Origin: Cepaea nemoralis
Taxonomy: Eukaryota > Mollusca > Gastropoda > Stylommatophora > Helicidae
Direction: 5' to 3'
Length of the DNA: 64,000 nt
Assembly (NCBI GenBank): GCA_014155875.1
Contig: JACEFZ010028120.1
Location: forward strand, 1-64,000
The first letter of the stretch is position 1, and every line of letters starts with the position of its first letter. The notes below the pieces were generated by a model. That model had not been told where the DNA came from and did not search any database. It was given only the letters and a program-made list of their open reading frames with translations. Of this stretch, positions 11,436 to 22,217 are shown one piece after another. The position numbers were made by a program, and so were the translations under genes.

Positions 11436-12125
11436 GTTGTAGATTATATACCACTGATCTATATACCATGCAGCCTGTAGATTATATACCACTGATCTAT
11501 ATACCATGCAGCCTGTAGATAATATACCACTGATCTGTATACTGTCTGGACTAGATAATATACCACAAATCTATATACTGTTTGAATTGTAGATAATATA
11601 CCACTGATCTATATACCGTGTGGATTGTAGATAATATATCACTTATTTATATACTGTCTGGATTAGATAATATACCACTGATCTATATACCGTGTGGTAT
11701 GTAGCTAATATACCACTGATCTATATACTGTCTGGACTAGATAATATACCACAAATCTATATACTGTTTGAATTGTAGATAATATACCACTGATCTATAT
11801 ACCGTGTGGATTGTAGATAATATACCACTGATCTGTATACCATGTGGATTGTAGATAATATACCACTGATCTATATACCGTGTGGTATGTAGATAATATA
11901 TCACTGATTTATATACTGTCTGGATTAGATAATATACCACTGATCTATATACCGTGTGGATTGTAGATAATATACCACTGATCTATACAACGTGTGGATT
12001 GTAGATAATATACCACTGATCTATATAACGTGTGGATTGTAGATAATATACCACTGATCTATATACCGTGTGGATTGTAGATAATATACCACTGATCTAT
12101 ATAACGTGTGGATTGCAGATACTCT
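11436..12125. repeat. 38-bp minisatellite with higher-order structure
   Basis: About 18 units of a 38-bp monomer (core ATAATATACCACTGATCTATATACCGTGTGG). Monomer variants ending ACTGTCTGGACTAG or ACTGTTTGAATTG recur together at about 11,541 and 11,728. A block of about 187 bp (five monomers) has therefore been duplicated as a unit. Confidence 0.9.
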
Positions 12126-12788
12126 ACCACACCATAGCCAACCTATTTCACCCAGTTTGGAGTTAGGAGAAGACGAGGGACTAAACCAACAGATCTGTGT
12201 GAGAGGGTTTTCCGTGCCTCACAAAAGATGAATTGAATCTTACTAATCCTGTTGATAATGTTAAGAATATCAAAATGTAAAAGCACAGATCCCTCGAGAT
12301 CCTAATGTCCCAAGGCTATTTTCTATAATAAGGTCCCGTTCAACTAAGAGAAGTGGAATTGTCCCCGTGCAAAAATAAGCCGAAGAATTTGACACGCTCA
12401 TAAAACTTCCGCACCATATCGTCATTGTTAGTTTACATCGAGACCTCACTGAGACAGTACAAGTCCAGAAACCTGCGAAATATTAAACGCACCTGAAATA
12501 TAATCTATGTTGGGAGATCTGCTTCGTAGGAACTCGACCATGGGTAAAAGTCTCTATTAGAATGTTACTGAACAGTTTGATACTTGAGTAGTTGTAACTA
12601 AAACAACCTGACTAGGCGTCTCAGGTTGCGTTGTAAAAATAGCACGGCGCAAAACGCTCTTCCATTTCGGAAGTAAATAAAGCCCAAATCTAGCAGCCGA
12701 GGGTTCCCGGCTCACTGTGGAGAATCTAGGACTGTGTGTTTTAATTTGTGTTCGTTTCTTCTTCTTCTTTCGTTCGCTTGAAACATGT
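12126..12788. other. Unassigned sequence
   Basis: No gene, terminal repeat or array recognised. It may be the 3' flank or tail of the minus-strand LINE that follows. A TCTTCTTCTTTC tract lies at 12,760. Confidence 0.4.
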
Positions 12789-13691
12789 CTACAACTGCAA
12801 TGTCGTCTCTTGTATGAATCTAACAGTCTTTTTTAGTTCATTCAGCGGTCCATAGAGTTTATCTTCCACTGTTGTCTCTCTAGGCCAGAAGGTTCGCCTG
12901 GATATGTTGCAGTTTGGGCAATCCTGGAGTATGTGCTCTGCTGTCTGCGACGCCAAACCACATGTGCACATGGCTGAGTCACCAATCTTGAATTGTGTAT
13001 ACAAGTGGTTGCGTAATCTATTGTGTCCTGTTCTGAGGCGCAGAAGAATGACCTGTTCTGATCTGTCCATAACGTGGTAGTCGTCTTGAGTAAGGTTTGG
13101 TGGCCTTCTGACTGATTTGATCATTCTTTTCTTTTGGTGGTATGTAATAGGCACATCAGGTTGTTCTTCTTTTGCTCCTTCCTTAGCCAATCGATCAGCG
13201 CTGTCGTTTCCGGGGACTCCACTGTGGGATGGTATCCACTGTATGGTGATCTTACGCTGACAGCTAAGTTCAGAAAGTAGTGTCCTCAGAACTGGCAATT
13301 TCCCAGACAGGAGCGCCTCTATTACGGATTTTGCATCTGTCAATATCACTGCAGGTTGTGTACCATGGCTGGTATTTTGTAATTTCTCTGTGGCTATCTT
13401 GATTGCCTCAATTTCAGCATCATAGTTATGGCAGTACTTTCCTGTTGGAATTCTGGCCGTGTCTCTAGTATTATTTGGGTATTCTATGTACACTCAGTGC
13501 AATCTATAATATATATAAGATATATATTCTATGTACACTCCCGCTCCTCCATTTCGAACAGAATTTTGTGCTGACCCATCTGTGTAGACTCGGATCCAGA
13601 GGTCCTGTGGGTATTCATCATCAAGGAAGCTGAGAGTGGCTGTTCCTCGCTGTACACTGTTCTGTTCTTCCTTGTCCAATATTCCTCTCAC
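12789..13691 (-). pseudogene. RNase H and C-terminal zinc-binding end of a LINE
   Basis: On the minus strand, 13,691-13,541 gives the start of an RNase H domain (LWIRVYTDGSAQN, first catalytic Asp, then NGGAGVYIEY). The rest follows in 13,493-12,789: DAEIEAIKIA (Glu), VILTDAKSVIEAL (Asp), IQWIPSHSGVPGNDSADRLA (last Asp). Then comes a long C-terminal region with MCTCGLASQTAEHILQDCPNC, a Cys/His finger typical of I-, R1- and related LINE clades. All four acidic residues are present. A 16-bp direct repeat (13,480-13,495 and 13,525-13,540) with 29 bp between interrupts the frame. The RT and endonuclease that should precede it (higher coordinates) are missing. Confidence 0.8.
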
Positions 13692-14170
13692 TTTTGACTG
13701 GATTTGTAGCGATTTGGATTTGTGTTCGTTTGTTTTATAAGATTAATTGAAGTAAAACTCAGCCAGTAAACAGGCAGGGGCCTTCTATATTGTACCATAG
13801 TATTCCTAACTACTCTACCCTTTCATTTGATTCCTACATGGGATAGTTAGAAGTAGATGTTGGAAAACTATACTATTATCAAAGTGACCTGGTTAGAACG
13901 TTCTTGTGGACTTGAAGTTGAATAGTTACTCTATACCGGAGGATTTTCAAGTACTTTGCTTTACAATACTTCTTATAAATATTAATCCAAGTTATGTTAA
14001 TAATACTGAACCACAACATTAAAGATAGGGGTAAAGCAAATTCAGTTTGCTCTACGAGAGGGATTAGTATACATTGCCAAGATCCTGTCTCGTTGGTAAG
14101 GAACCAAGGGTGTCAGGTCTTTGTCAGATATGACTGCGCTACCGTATAACAGTAGTCGGTACTACCTGCT
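13692..14170. other. Unassigned sequence
   Basis: No gene or repeat recognised between the RNase H LINE end and the 5' region of LINE A. Confidence 0.4.
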
Positions 14171-17100
14171 TTCTGTTAGCGCCGAATATTGGGCGGCGCT
14201 TACCAAACCCGACACCCCACATTGTTCCAACGGCTTGGGGCGGAAGAGCGCAATTGGAAGGGTACAAGCCTTACCCTGGTGTGAGGAAATGCAACCTAAA
14301 GACAAAGTGTCATGGCAGGGCAGACCAGGCCCTAAGCCTTGGTTGGCGGCTGGTCTAGGATCGAAGCTCCGACAGGCAGACAGAGCATTGCTTTGCTGAT
14401 CCGGCTGCTTCTGCAGCTTGTCTTGTTCCAGATGTAGAGGTGTTACCTTTCCTCTGGAGTAAACTAGGCAGGCCGAGAGAGGGATCATGCTGCATGGGCA
14501 ACACATGATCTCTATATTTTAGCCCAGGCTTTGTGCTATGGAGAGGCAATAACTCCATCCCTGGTCTTAACCGGTCTCGGAATCAAAGCGAGAGGCAACT
14601 GTTACGGGTTATAAGTCCCTGTCAGTTGGCGTAGACATGGGGCGCCACGCGTTGTCTCTGACGGTGGGAGACACCTACAGGTGTCACTGATCAGCTACCG
14701 CCCGCCTCAAGCTGGGCAGCCCCCGGCCAATTGGGTGCTGATCCGCCACAGCCTGCCTGCTTCAATGGGTGCTTGGGGCTAGGACAAAATCTGAATCGCA
14801 GGCTGTAAAACCAATGCACCAGGTACTAATAAAAAGAAAAATAGAAACCTCAAGCTACGGCTTGCAACCTGGAACGTGAGAACCATGTGTCCAGGATTTT
14901 CCACTGACTTGACCAATATTGACGATGTGAGAAAAACGGCTGTGATTGATGCCGAACTCAATCGTCTTAACATTGATATTGCTGGCCTGCAGGAGACTCG
15001 CCTCGCTGAGGAAGGGTCACTCAGGGAAAACAATTACACCTTTTTTTGGAAGGGTAGAGGGCAGGCAGAAAAAAGGCAACACGGTGTGGGCTTTGCAGTG
15101 AAGAATTCGCTACTGGGAATGATTGAAATTCCAGCAGGAGGAAATGAAAGACTATTATCCCTGCGCTTGGCAACCTCTTGTGGTTTTGCCACCATTATTA
15201 CTGCATATGCACCGACACTCGATTCCTCTGATGATGTGAAGGATTCGTTCTATGAGGAGTTAGACTCCGTGATCAAGGCAGTTCCAAAATCTGACTACAT
15301 TTATATGCTCGGTGATTTCAATGCTCGTGTGGGCAAGGACTCGAGTTCATGGCCAGTGTGCCTTGGAAAATACAACATCGGTCGCATGAATGAAAATGGG
15401 CAAAGGCTGCTGGAGCATTGCACCAGAAATGACCTATGTATTACAAACTCCTTTTTTAAAACAAAAGAGCTGCATAAGGTCACATGGAAACATCCAAGAT
15501 CCGGCCATTGGCACCAGCTGGACTTCATCATCACACGGAGACAACATCTGAACCATATATCATTGACTCGAAGTTACCACAGTGCTGACTGTGATACGGA
15601 TCACTCTTTGGTTGTTGCAAGGGTTAGACTGAGACCAAAGAGAATCTACACAGCTAAACACAAATCTAGCCCCAGGATTAATATTATTAACACTCACGAT
15701 CCTGAAAAGTGCTTTCAGTTTCAACAGCAACTTGAAGACGCTTTCACTGATACACCAGAAAATTGTACAGTAAATGAAAAGTGGGGTCAACTTAAGGAAA
15801 CTCTTTATAAAACTGCCGTAGGGGTTTACGGCACTGTGGATCATAAGAGGCAGGACTGGTTTGCGGCAAACAGCCAGACTCTGCAGCCCTTGATTGATAA
15901 GAAGAAGATAGCTCTCTTAAGAAACAAGGAAAGACCAACGCGTAACACTCTGAGTGAGCTAAAGCAAGCTAGGAAGGATGTGCAAAAGGCTGCCAGGCAG
16001 TGTGCAAATGATTATTGGATCAAGTTATGTGAGTCCATTCAAATCGCAAGTGATAAGGGAAACATCAGAAGCATGTATGAAGGAATAAAGAAAGCCTGTG
16101 GTCCAGTGATCAAAAGAAGTGCACCATTGAAAACCTTGACTGGAGAAATCATAACTGATAAGAAACAGCAGATGGACAGATGGGTAGAGCACTATTTGGA
16201 GCTTTACTCAAGTGAGACCAAACTAGCGGATGATGCCCTCAACGCCATAGAGGCTCTACCAACTCTTGACCACCTGGACACACTTCCCACCATAACAGAA
16301 GTTAAGTGTGCTATAAATGAACTTGCATCTGGCAAGGCTCCAGGTAAGGATGGGATTCCAATAGAGGTTATCAGGAGTGGGCAAGACACACTCACTCTAC
16401 AGATCCACCAGCTAATAGAGCTATGCTGGCGAGAAGGACAAGTCCCACAGGATTTCAAAGATTCAAGCATCATAACACTGTACAAGAACAAGGGCGGTCG
16501 GAGCGACTGAAACAACTATAGGGGTATCTCACTTCTGTGTATTGTTGGAAAAGTATTTGCCAGAATTGTTCTGCGCAGACTTCAAGTCCTAGGAGATCAA
16601 GTCTACCCTGAATCACAGTGTGGCTTTCGACAGAACCGGTCTACCATTGATATGATATTCTCATTGCGACAAATGCAAGAAAAATGCCGTGAACAGAATC
16701 AACCACTGTTTATTGCCTTCATCGACCTCACAAAGGCATTTGATTTGGTCAGTCGTGAGGGTCTGTTCAAGGCACTAAAGAAGATTGGCTGCCCACCAAC
16801 TCTTCTGTCCATTGTGGAATCGTTCCACACAGGCATGAAGGGTATAATCAAGTTTGATGGTGCAACTTCTGAAGAGTTTGAAATCAAGAGTGGAGTTAAG
16901 CAAGGTTGTGTACTAGCTCCCACCCTCTTTGGAATATACTTTTCACTTCTACTGAAATATGCCTTTCGTGATCAGGATGGTGGTATATACATTCACTCAC
17001 GCTCAGATGGCGGCCTCTACAATGCTCAGAGATTGAAGGCCAAGACCAAAATTAGGAGGGTACTGATCAGAGAGTTGCTTTTTGCAGATGATGCTGCAGT

Positions 17101-18095
17101 TACGACCCACTCTGAGGAAGAATTGCAATGTCTACTATCTGCATTCTCCAATGCTTGTTCTGAATTTGGTTTAACAATTAGCAAAAAGAAGACACATATT
17201 ATGTCACAAGGTGCACATGGGGTACCATCAATCTTTGCTGACGACGCCGAACTAGTGATGGTAGACCATTTTACATATCTAGGATCAGTGGTAAATAGCA
17301 AATTATCCCTAGATCAGGAAATCAACATCCGGATTGGTAAGGCAGCAACAACAATGAACAGGTTAAGAAAAAGAGTCTGGGAGAACAGGAAGCTTACTGC
17401 CAAAACAAAAGTCCTTGTCTATCAAGCCTGTGTCCTTAGTACTCTTCTTTATGGCAGTGAAACCTGGACAACTTACTCACACCAAGAGAAACGTTTAAAC
17501 AGCTTTCATATGTGGTGTCTGCGAAGAATTTTTGGTATTAAGTGGCAAGACAAAATCACAAATACTGAAGTATTGAAAAGATCAGGTTGTGTGACGGTTT
17601 ATTCCATGCTCAGTCTTCGTAGACTTAGATGGATAGGACATCTTAGGAGGATGGATGATGGTAGAATACCAAAGGACATCTTTTTTGGTGAATTACAGAT
17701 GGGTAAGAGATCTCAGGGTCAGCCTCTACTACGATACAAAGATGTGTGTACGCGGGACATGATTGATACAGGCATTGATAATGCACATTGGGAGCAAGTC
17801 GCCGCTGAACGTGTTGCATGGAGGGCAAAGGTCAGAAATGGAATAAAGACAAAGGAAAAATTATTGCAGACAAGTCACACACCGAACGTGTGTGACGTAA
17901 GATGGTGCATGATGGTGGAAATGACCACGTGTTTACATGCATCCACTGTGAACGAACATTTACAGTGCGAATTGACCGTATCAATCATATTCGCTACCTC
18001 CATGGGTAAAAGTTGTTATGCCTTTTTGAAGCACAAACTATCGTCTGTCACGACGGCAAGGTGCCAACGACTAGGTGTATGTATATTATAGATAT
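14170..18095 (+). mobile_element. LINE family A, near-complete copy
   Basis: The homology to the minus-strand copy at 58,032-61,290 starts at about 14,454 and runs to about 18,065, apart from deletions. The GC-rich leader 14,170-14,453 probably also belongs to it, because the minus copy is truncated at just that point. A GC-rich 5' leader, one endonuclease-RT frame and a C2H2 finger at the end are the layout of a family of animal LINEs close to LINE B in this window. No TSD or clear tail was found at the 3' end, where TATGTATATTATAG fades into unique sequence. Confidence 0.8.
14852..18010 (+). pseudogene. LINE A endonuclease-reverse transcriptase, one stop and one frameshift
   Basis: The frame opens just upstream of LKLRLATWNVRT (14,852), the start of an apurinic-type endonuclease. 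No ATG lies between the upstream stop and the ATG at 14,885, so the true start is uncertain. Endonuclease motifs: LQETRLAEEGS (Glu near 14,994), TAYAPTLDSSDD, MLGDFNARVGKD (15,306), HWHQLDFIITR and DTDHSLV (catalytic His near 15,600). RT motifs: ASGKAPGKDGIP (16,328), YRGISLL, QCGFRQNRST, AFIDLTKAFDLV, GVKQGCVLAPTLF, LLFADDAAV (17,078), then LLYGSETWT and FHMWCLRRIFGIKWQD. A single TGA at 16,508-16,510 splits the RT. Near 17,850 a frameshift separates the C-terminal C2H2 finger (CIHCERTF...INHIRYLH, 17,937-18,007). With only two breaks it is young for this window. Confidence 0.85.
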
Positions 18096-18532
18096 GATTT
18101 TATGTGTAGGTCTTAGAAACTACACATTCATGATCGTCTATTTCAAGCTCTCAGCTAGAACTCCAGGTTACGCGATCCTGTTCAATGACGATTAGAGACC
18201 TGATGGAGAAAGGACTTACATTCACACAGAACACTGTCTCACCTGACTCAAGGCGGAATCTCATGCTGTAATCCTGTATTTCTTAAGTCATGTCATCAAC
18301 ATCAATCGAGGTTACGTATTAATTGTTGATGTAAAATTGTATTAACTACATCATGTCATAAGACTTTCATTTCTCAACACCACCTAGCGTATGTGAATGT
18401 CTTAAGGGTCATATCACCAGTTCACTGTCATCATGCTAGAATCCATCATGTTTTTGATATGGATATATAATAAACGATGTATTAGTTTGTTTTAACTTTT
18501 AGTTCTATCTTAATACTTTCCAAGTGTATGTA

Positions 18533-18535
<3 letters not shown>
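18096..18535. other. Unassigned sequence
   Basis: No gene or repeat recognised downstream of LINE A. AATAAACGA at 18,470 is a chance-level poly(A) signal. Confidence 0.4.

Positions 18536-18590
<55 letters not shown>
18535..18590. repeat. (TG)n microsatellite
   Basis: About 27 TG dinucleotides. The sequence from 18,591 to 18,940 shows no feature. Confidence 0.97.
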
Positions 18591-18939
18591 ACTAACCACA
18601 CATTTTGAGGGCATCATCTTAGGCAGGGACGGGAGATTGTCAGGGAGGAAACCGGCCCTGCTTAATAATCAATTGACATATGTAAATCTTGGCATCTACC
18701 CTCCTCCTTCCTACTCTTTCTGGATACCAAGACAAATTACTTTTAACTATCTACAAGCCATTTTCAGCTTGTGATTGTGTATCCAGGTACTTGGTCTTCA
18801 TTCAGCCTATCAAAGACATTTGTCCCGAGTTTTTCTCTCTGGGATCTGTGAGGGATCTAAAAGTGCACACAGAACTAAACACCAGTGTGAAAAACTATTT
18901 GCTACTGACACACAGGCCAGATAGATTAACTCTACTCCT

Positions 18940-19700
18940 CGTTTATATGTTGCCAAGTCTAGCTAGATGACCTCTACTGTTCGTCTCTCAGTTGTCCATT
19001 CCGGTGAGATGACCTCTACCGTTCGTTACTCAGTTGTCCATTCCAGCTATATGACCGCCACTGCTCGTTTCCCAGTTGCCCAGTCTATTTAGAGAAGTGG
19101 TTCTCAACCTTTTTTGGCCCAAGCCCCCCTTCACCATATGCTGAGAATGTCATTCCTCCCCTTTCGTATTTCCTCCCTATAAATTCCCCCTCCCCCACCC
19201 TGCCCCTACATACTATACGTAAAAAAAATGGAAGCTAACTTTAATAATACATACTAGAACAAGTTTAGACGTCTACATAAAACGTGATTTGTGGGCTTAC
19301 TTGCGTTATAAGACGAATATCAAAAGGGCGAAGAGTTCAGAACCGTAAAGTATGGAGGGAAAAACAATATCAAGTAATCGGTTCTTGTATTAACGCGATC
19401 TTGAAATAGTCTTCATTCCCCCCTTGGAAACCCTAAAATCCCCCCCCCCCCCGCCCCCCGCCCCCCCTCCCCCCACCTTAGGGGGGAATTCCCCACCGGT
19501 TGAGAACCACTGATCTAGGAGACCGCTAGTGTTTGTCATTTGCCAAGTCTATCTAGATGACCTCCACTGTTCGTTTGTCAATTGCAAAGTCCAGCTACAT
19601 GCCCTATATAATTTGATTTTCTGTTGCCCATTCCTGCTAGATGACCTCTACTGTTCGTTTGTCAGTGGTCCAGTCCAAGTGGATGACATATACATATCCC
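18940..19700. repeat. Degenerate 43-45-bp minisatellite, split by a MITE
   Basis: Units of the type CTAGATGACCTCTACTGTTCG followed by TTTGTCAGTTGCCCAGTC occur at 18,950-19,094 and again at 19,513-19,690. The tandem array is interrupted by the 19,095-19,512 insertion. Confidence 0.75.
19095..19512. mobile_element. hAT-like MITE
   Basis: The termini AGTGGTTCTCAACC (19,096-19,109) and GGTTGAGAACCACT (19,498-19,511) are perfect inverted repeats. The CAGTGGTTCTCAACC consensus is known from many animal hAT elements. The flanking octamers ATTTAGAG and ATCTAGGA match at only five of eight positions, so the target duplication is decayed or coincidental. The 418-bp interior is non-coding and holds an extreme C-run at 19,439-19,475. 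Confidence 0.75.
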
Positions 19701-19976
19701 TACCGCTTTCTGTGGAACGCAATAAAAATATTGGAAATATGAACACAGTCAAGAAGAGCCTTACCGCAGTCCCTGGTGCTGCATTTTGTACGGTGCAAGT
19801 GTGGGCTTCTCAGGTGCCCCTGCAGGCATCACAATCAAAATTTCGTTACACGTGATAGTAGAAGTGTATGATTCCCTTTCCTGTAAAAAGATTTCATCAT
19901 GACCTCAGATTAGTGTAACACGAGCCATAAACGTCGCATTTTTGTGGTTTCTAATTTTTATTTTTTATGTTGCATA

Positions 19977-20362
19977 TCAGTCAGGTTGAAAAACATCTGA
20001 TGGCTGTAGAAATGTGGTTTCTGAGGAAAATGCAAAGAATACCATGGACAGCCAGAAAGCCCAATGAACAAGTCCTTCAAGAAACAAATGAAGATCGTAA
20101 ACTGATTAGAGACATTAGACGTAGACAGTCACAATTTTTTGGGCATGTTATGAGAAGAAATGATTTGGAGAACTTGGTGACAACTGGTAAGATCGAGGGG
20201 AACAGACCAAGGGAAAGACCTAGAGGCAAGTACCTGGATGGCTTGGCCTTGTGGCATGGTCTAGACAGAAACACGGAGCTGATCCACGACTCTGGTGATC
20301 GAGTGATAGGCAGAACATGACCGCCAACGCTTACCGGCATGGCACATGATGGATGGATGGAT
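19977..20362 (+). mobile_element. LINE C, 5'-truncated 3' end
   Basis: A frame at 19,967-20,320 has the terminal part of a LINE RT protein (EKHLMAVEMWFLRKMQRIPW, RQSQFFGHVMRRNDLENLV, GNRPRERPRGKYLDGLA). This is nearly the same text as 26,151-26,520. It ends with GGCACATGATGGATGGATGG. The ATGG repeats are the retrotransposition tail that LINE C copies here show in varying forms (TGAT, ATGG, ATG). The TSD was not identified. It lies directly upstream of the LTR of gypsy copy 2. Confidence 0.85.
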
Positions 20363-20369
20363 ATCCCTT

Positions 20370-20983
20370 TGTCAAAGACTGCAACATAAGGGCCGGAGGT
20401 CTGCCCCAAGATAGTACACCAACGGGAAGAGTGGTCAACCTCAAATAGTTACAGTGATACAGTGCCCCGATATAAGGGCGGGGTAGGGGATAGAATGGGG
20501 GACTAGTAACTAGTTCTCTCAAGAGACACGGAGACGTTGAACAGATAGCTAGCACTCTGGTCACGACAGAATCACGCATACGGGATCGCCACTCAACCAA
20601 AGACAGCTAATGTCAGCGTGCCAAGCATCACGGCGCGCAGAAAGCCGAAGGACACGTCAAGGTCCTTCCGCGTGGTGTGTAACCACGCGAGCGAACTAGT
20701 CAGACTGGGGACTGACTTTGTAGAGAGCACTTGTTTAGTATTGATAGGAGTTTTGTGTAACCAAATAGATAGAGATAGCATTAGAGTTTAGAAAACTAGT
20801 GATAGGCAGTTCTGTGGCTTTGTGTGTGGTTTTGATAGCGACTGTTACGTTCTTGTAAAGAGCCTACGGCAATAAAATGTACCATTGAATTCCTCTCACA
20901 CGACTTGCAAGTTTCTTGTATGGTGTGGGAGAAGTAATCTGATGATGCCTTACACATGAGTTGTTGACAGGCAAAGATTAATG
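20370..20983 (+). repeat. Probable 5' LTR of gypsy copy 2
   Basis: The sequence between the LINE C tail and the primer site at 20,984. It has GATATAAGGGCGGG at 20,469 (possible promoter) and AATAAA at 20,871-20,876, 113 bp before the primer site, as in copy 1. The exact start is not fixed, because no 3' LTR is left for comparison. Confidence 0.45.
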
Positions 20984-20997
20984 TGGTGTCAGAAGTG
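20984..20997 (+). promoter_or_regulatory. Primer binding site, tRNA-Leu type
   Basis: TGGTGTCAGAAGTG matches the complement of the 3' end of animal tRNA-Leu (CCCACTTCTGACACCA) over its first 14 positions. It marks the end of the 5' LTR of gypsy copy 2. Confidence 0.7.
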
Positions 20998-22217
20998 TGG
21001 CTTGGACGAAAGTTCAAGCTAAAAAACACTCATCCACGGCTCTCGACTAAGTTTACTAGCATTAAATAGTGAATAGAATTTAATTTGTGTCAGTGACGAT
21101 GACGTGTGCAGACTAGGCCAGGTTGCTAGCGAAACTGTGCCTATCGTGACGAAATAATGCTTATTTGTGTTTATTAAGATATTATTTACTTAAATCATGT
21201 GTTCTTCAAAGTTGTAAGTATTGATATTATTATTTTCTTTATTTATTCATGTAATTATTCATGTAATTATGTATTTATTTATGAATAACTATCAACTATG
21301 ATTCATGGCGGAGCGATACACAGCCAGCAACATTATCGATTTTTGGAAGCTAAAAATAGCGCTGCGCCTCTGACGTGTTACGGTTGACAAGCGGTTGTTC
21401 TACGGCATTGGCAGTCAGCATCTGAATGTTTACAAATCGGTAACCTGCTGCCCGCCTGAATCGTTGCTTTATATAACCTATTATTTGTTTATTTCAATTA
21501 GTAATTGAATATATTTATTTATTTAAACAATATTATTATATTGTTATTTATTTCAAAGCAGTTATTGAATTTTTTTTCGTACTTTTTCTTGTGTTTACCG
21601 TCACGAGGGTACTACTTTCAGGCATGCAAATTAGACTTGGTCTGCACAACACTTGCATAGATTAAATTAGGTTAGTGACGAAAGGCATAAATAAGTTAGA
21701 ACGAAGACAGGACATTGACAATTTAATATTAAGTTAACTATATTCTTTTTTTTTGATGGGCATGTCACTGTTGATGTATCAGATTGTTGAATAATATATC
21801 GGTTTACTATTTGTTAATTGTTGCTGCTCTGTAAACCAGGGTGAACAACATCTGAATAGAAGATTCGTGTGTGTGCGAAGTACCAAACAGGTGACCTAAT
21901 TAGAAAACTCGTGTCTGTGCTCAAGTGGCAAACAAGGTGACCTGTGTTACCGGATTGTTGTTCCCTGATTCTCGGGAACATTAAGTTGAGTATACTCAAT
22001 ATTTTTGGCATGCAAAGTGATTAATAGTGCATCTCTTTTTCAGCTTGTGATGCATTACCATACTTTTGTCCTCTGTTTTTTGCAGGAATAAATTTTTCAG
22101 GTTATATACAAAGAGTACAATTTGCAGTGCTCAGATATTGAGGAACATAACCTATCAAAGAAAAATAAGTGAATAAACAATTCAGTGTAGGTCAACGCTA
22201 TCTAATTACCTAACATC
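20998..22217 (+). other. Leader of gypsy copy 2
   Basis: 1.2 kb of AT-rich DNA with no reading frame worth reporting, containing tandem ATTTATTCATGTAATTATTC-type words near 21,240. A comparably long leader of about 0.8 kb precedes gag in copy 1. Confidence 0.5.
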
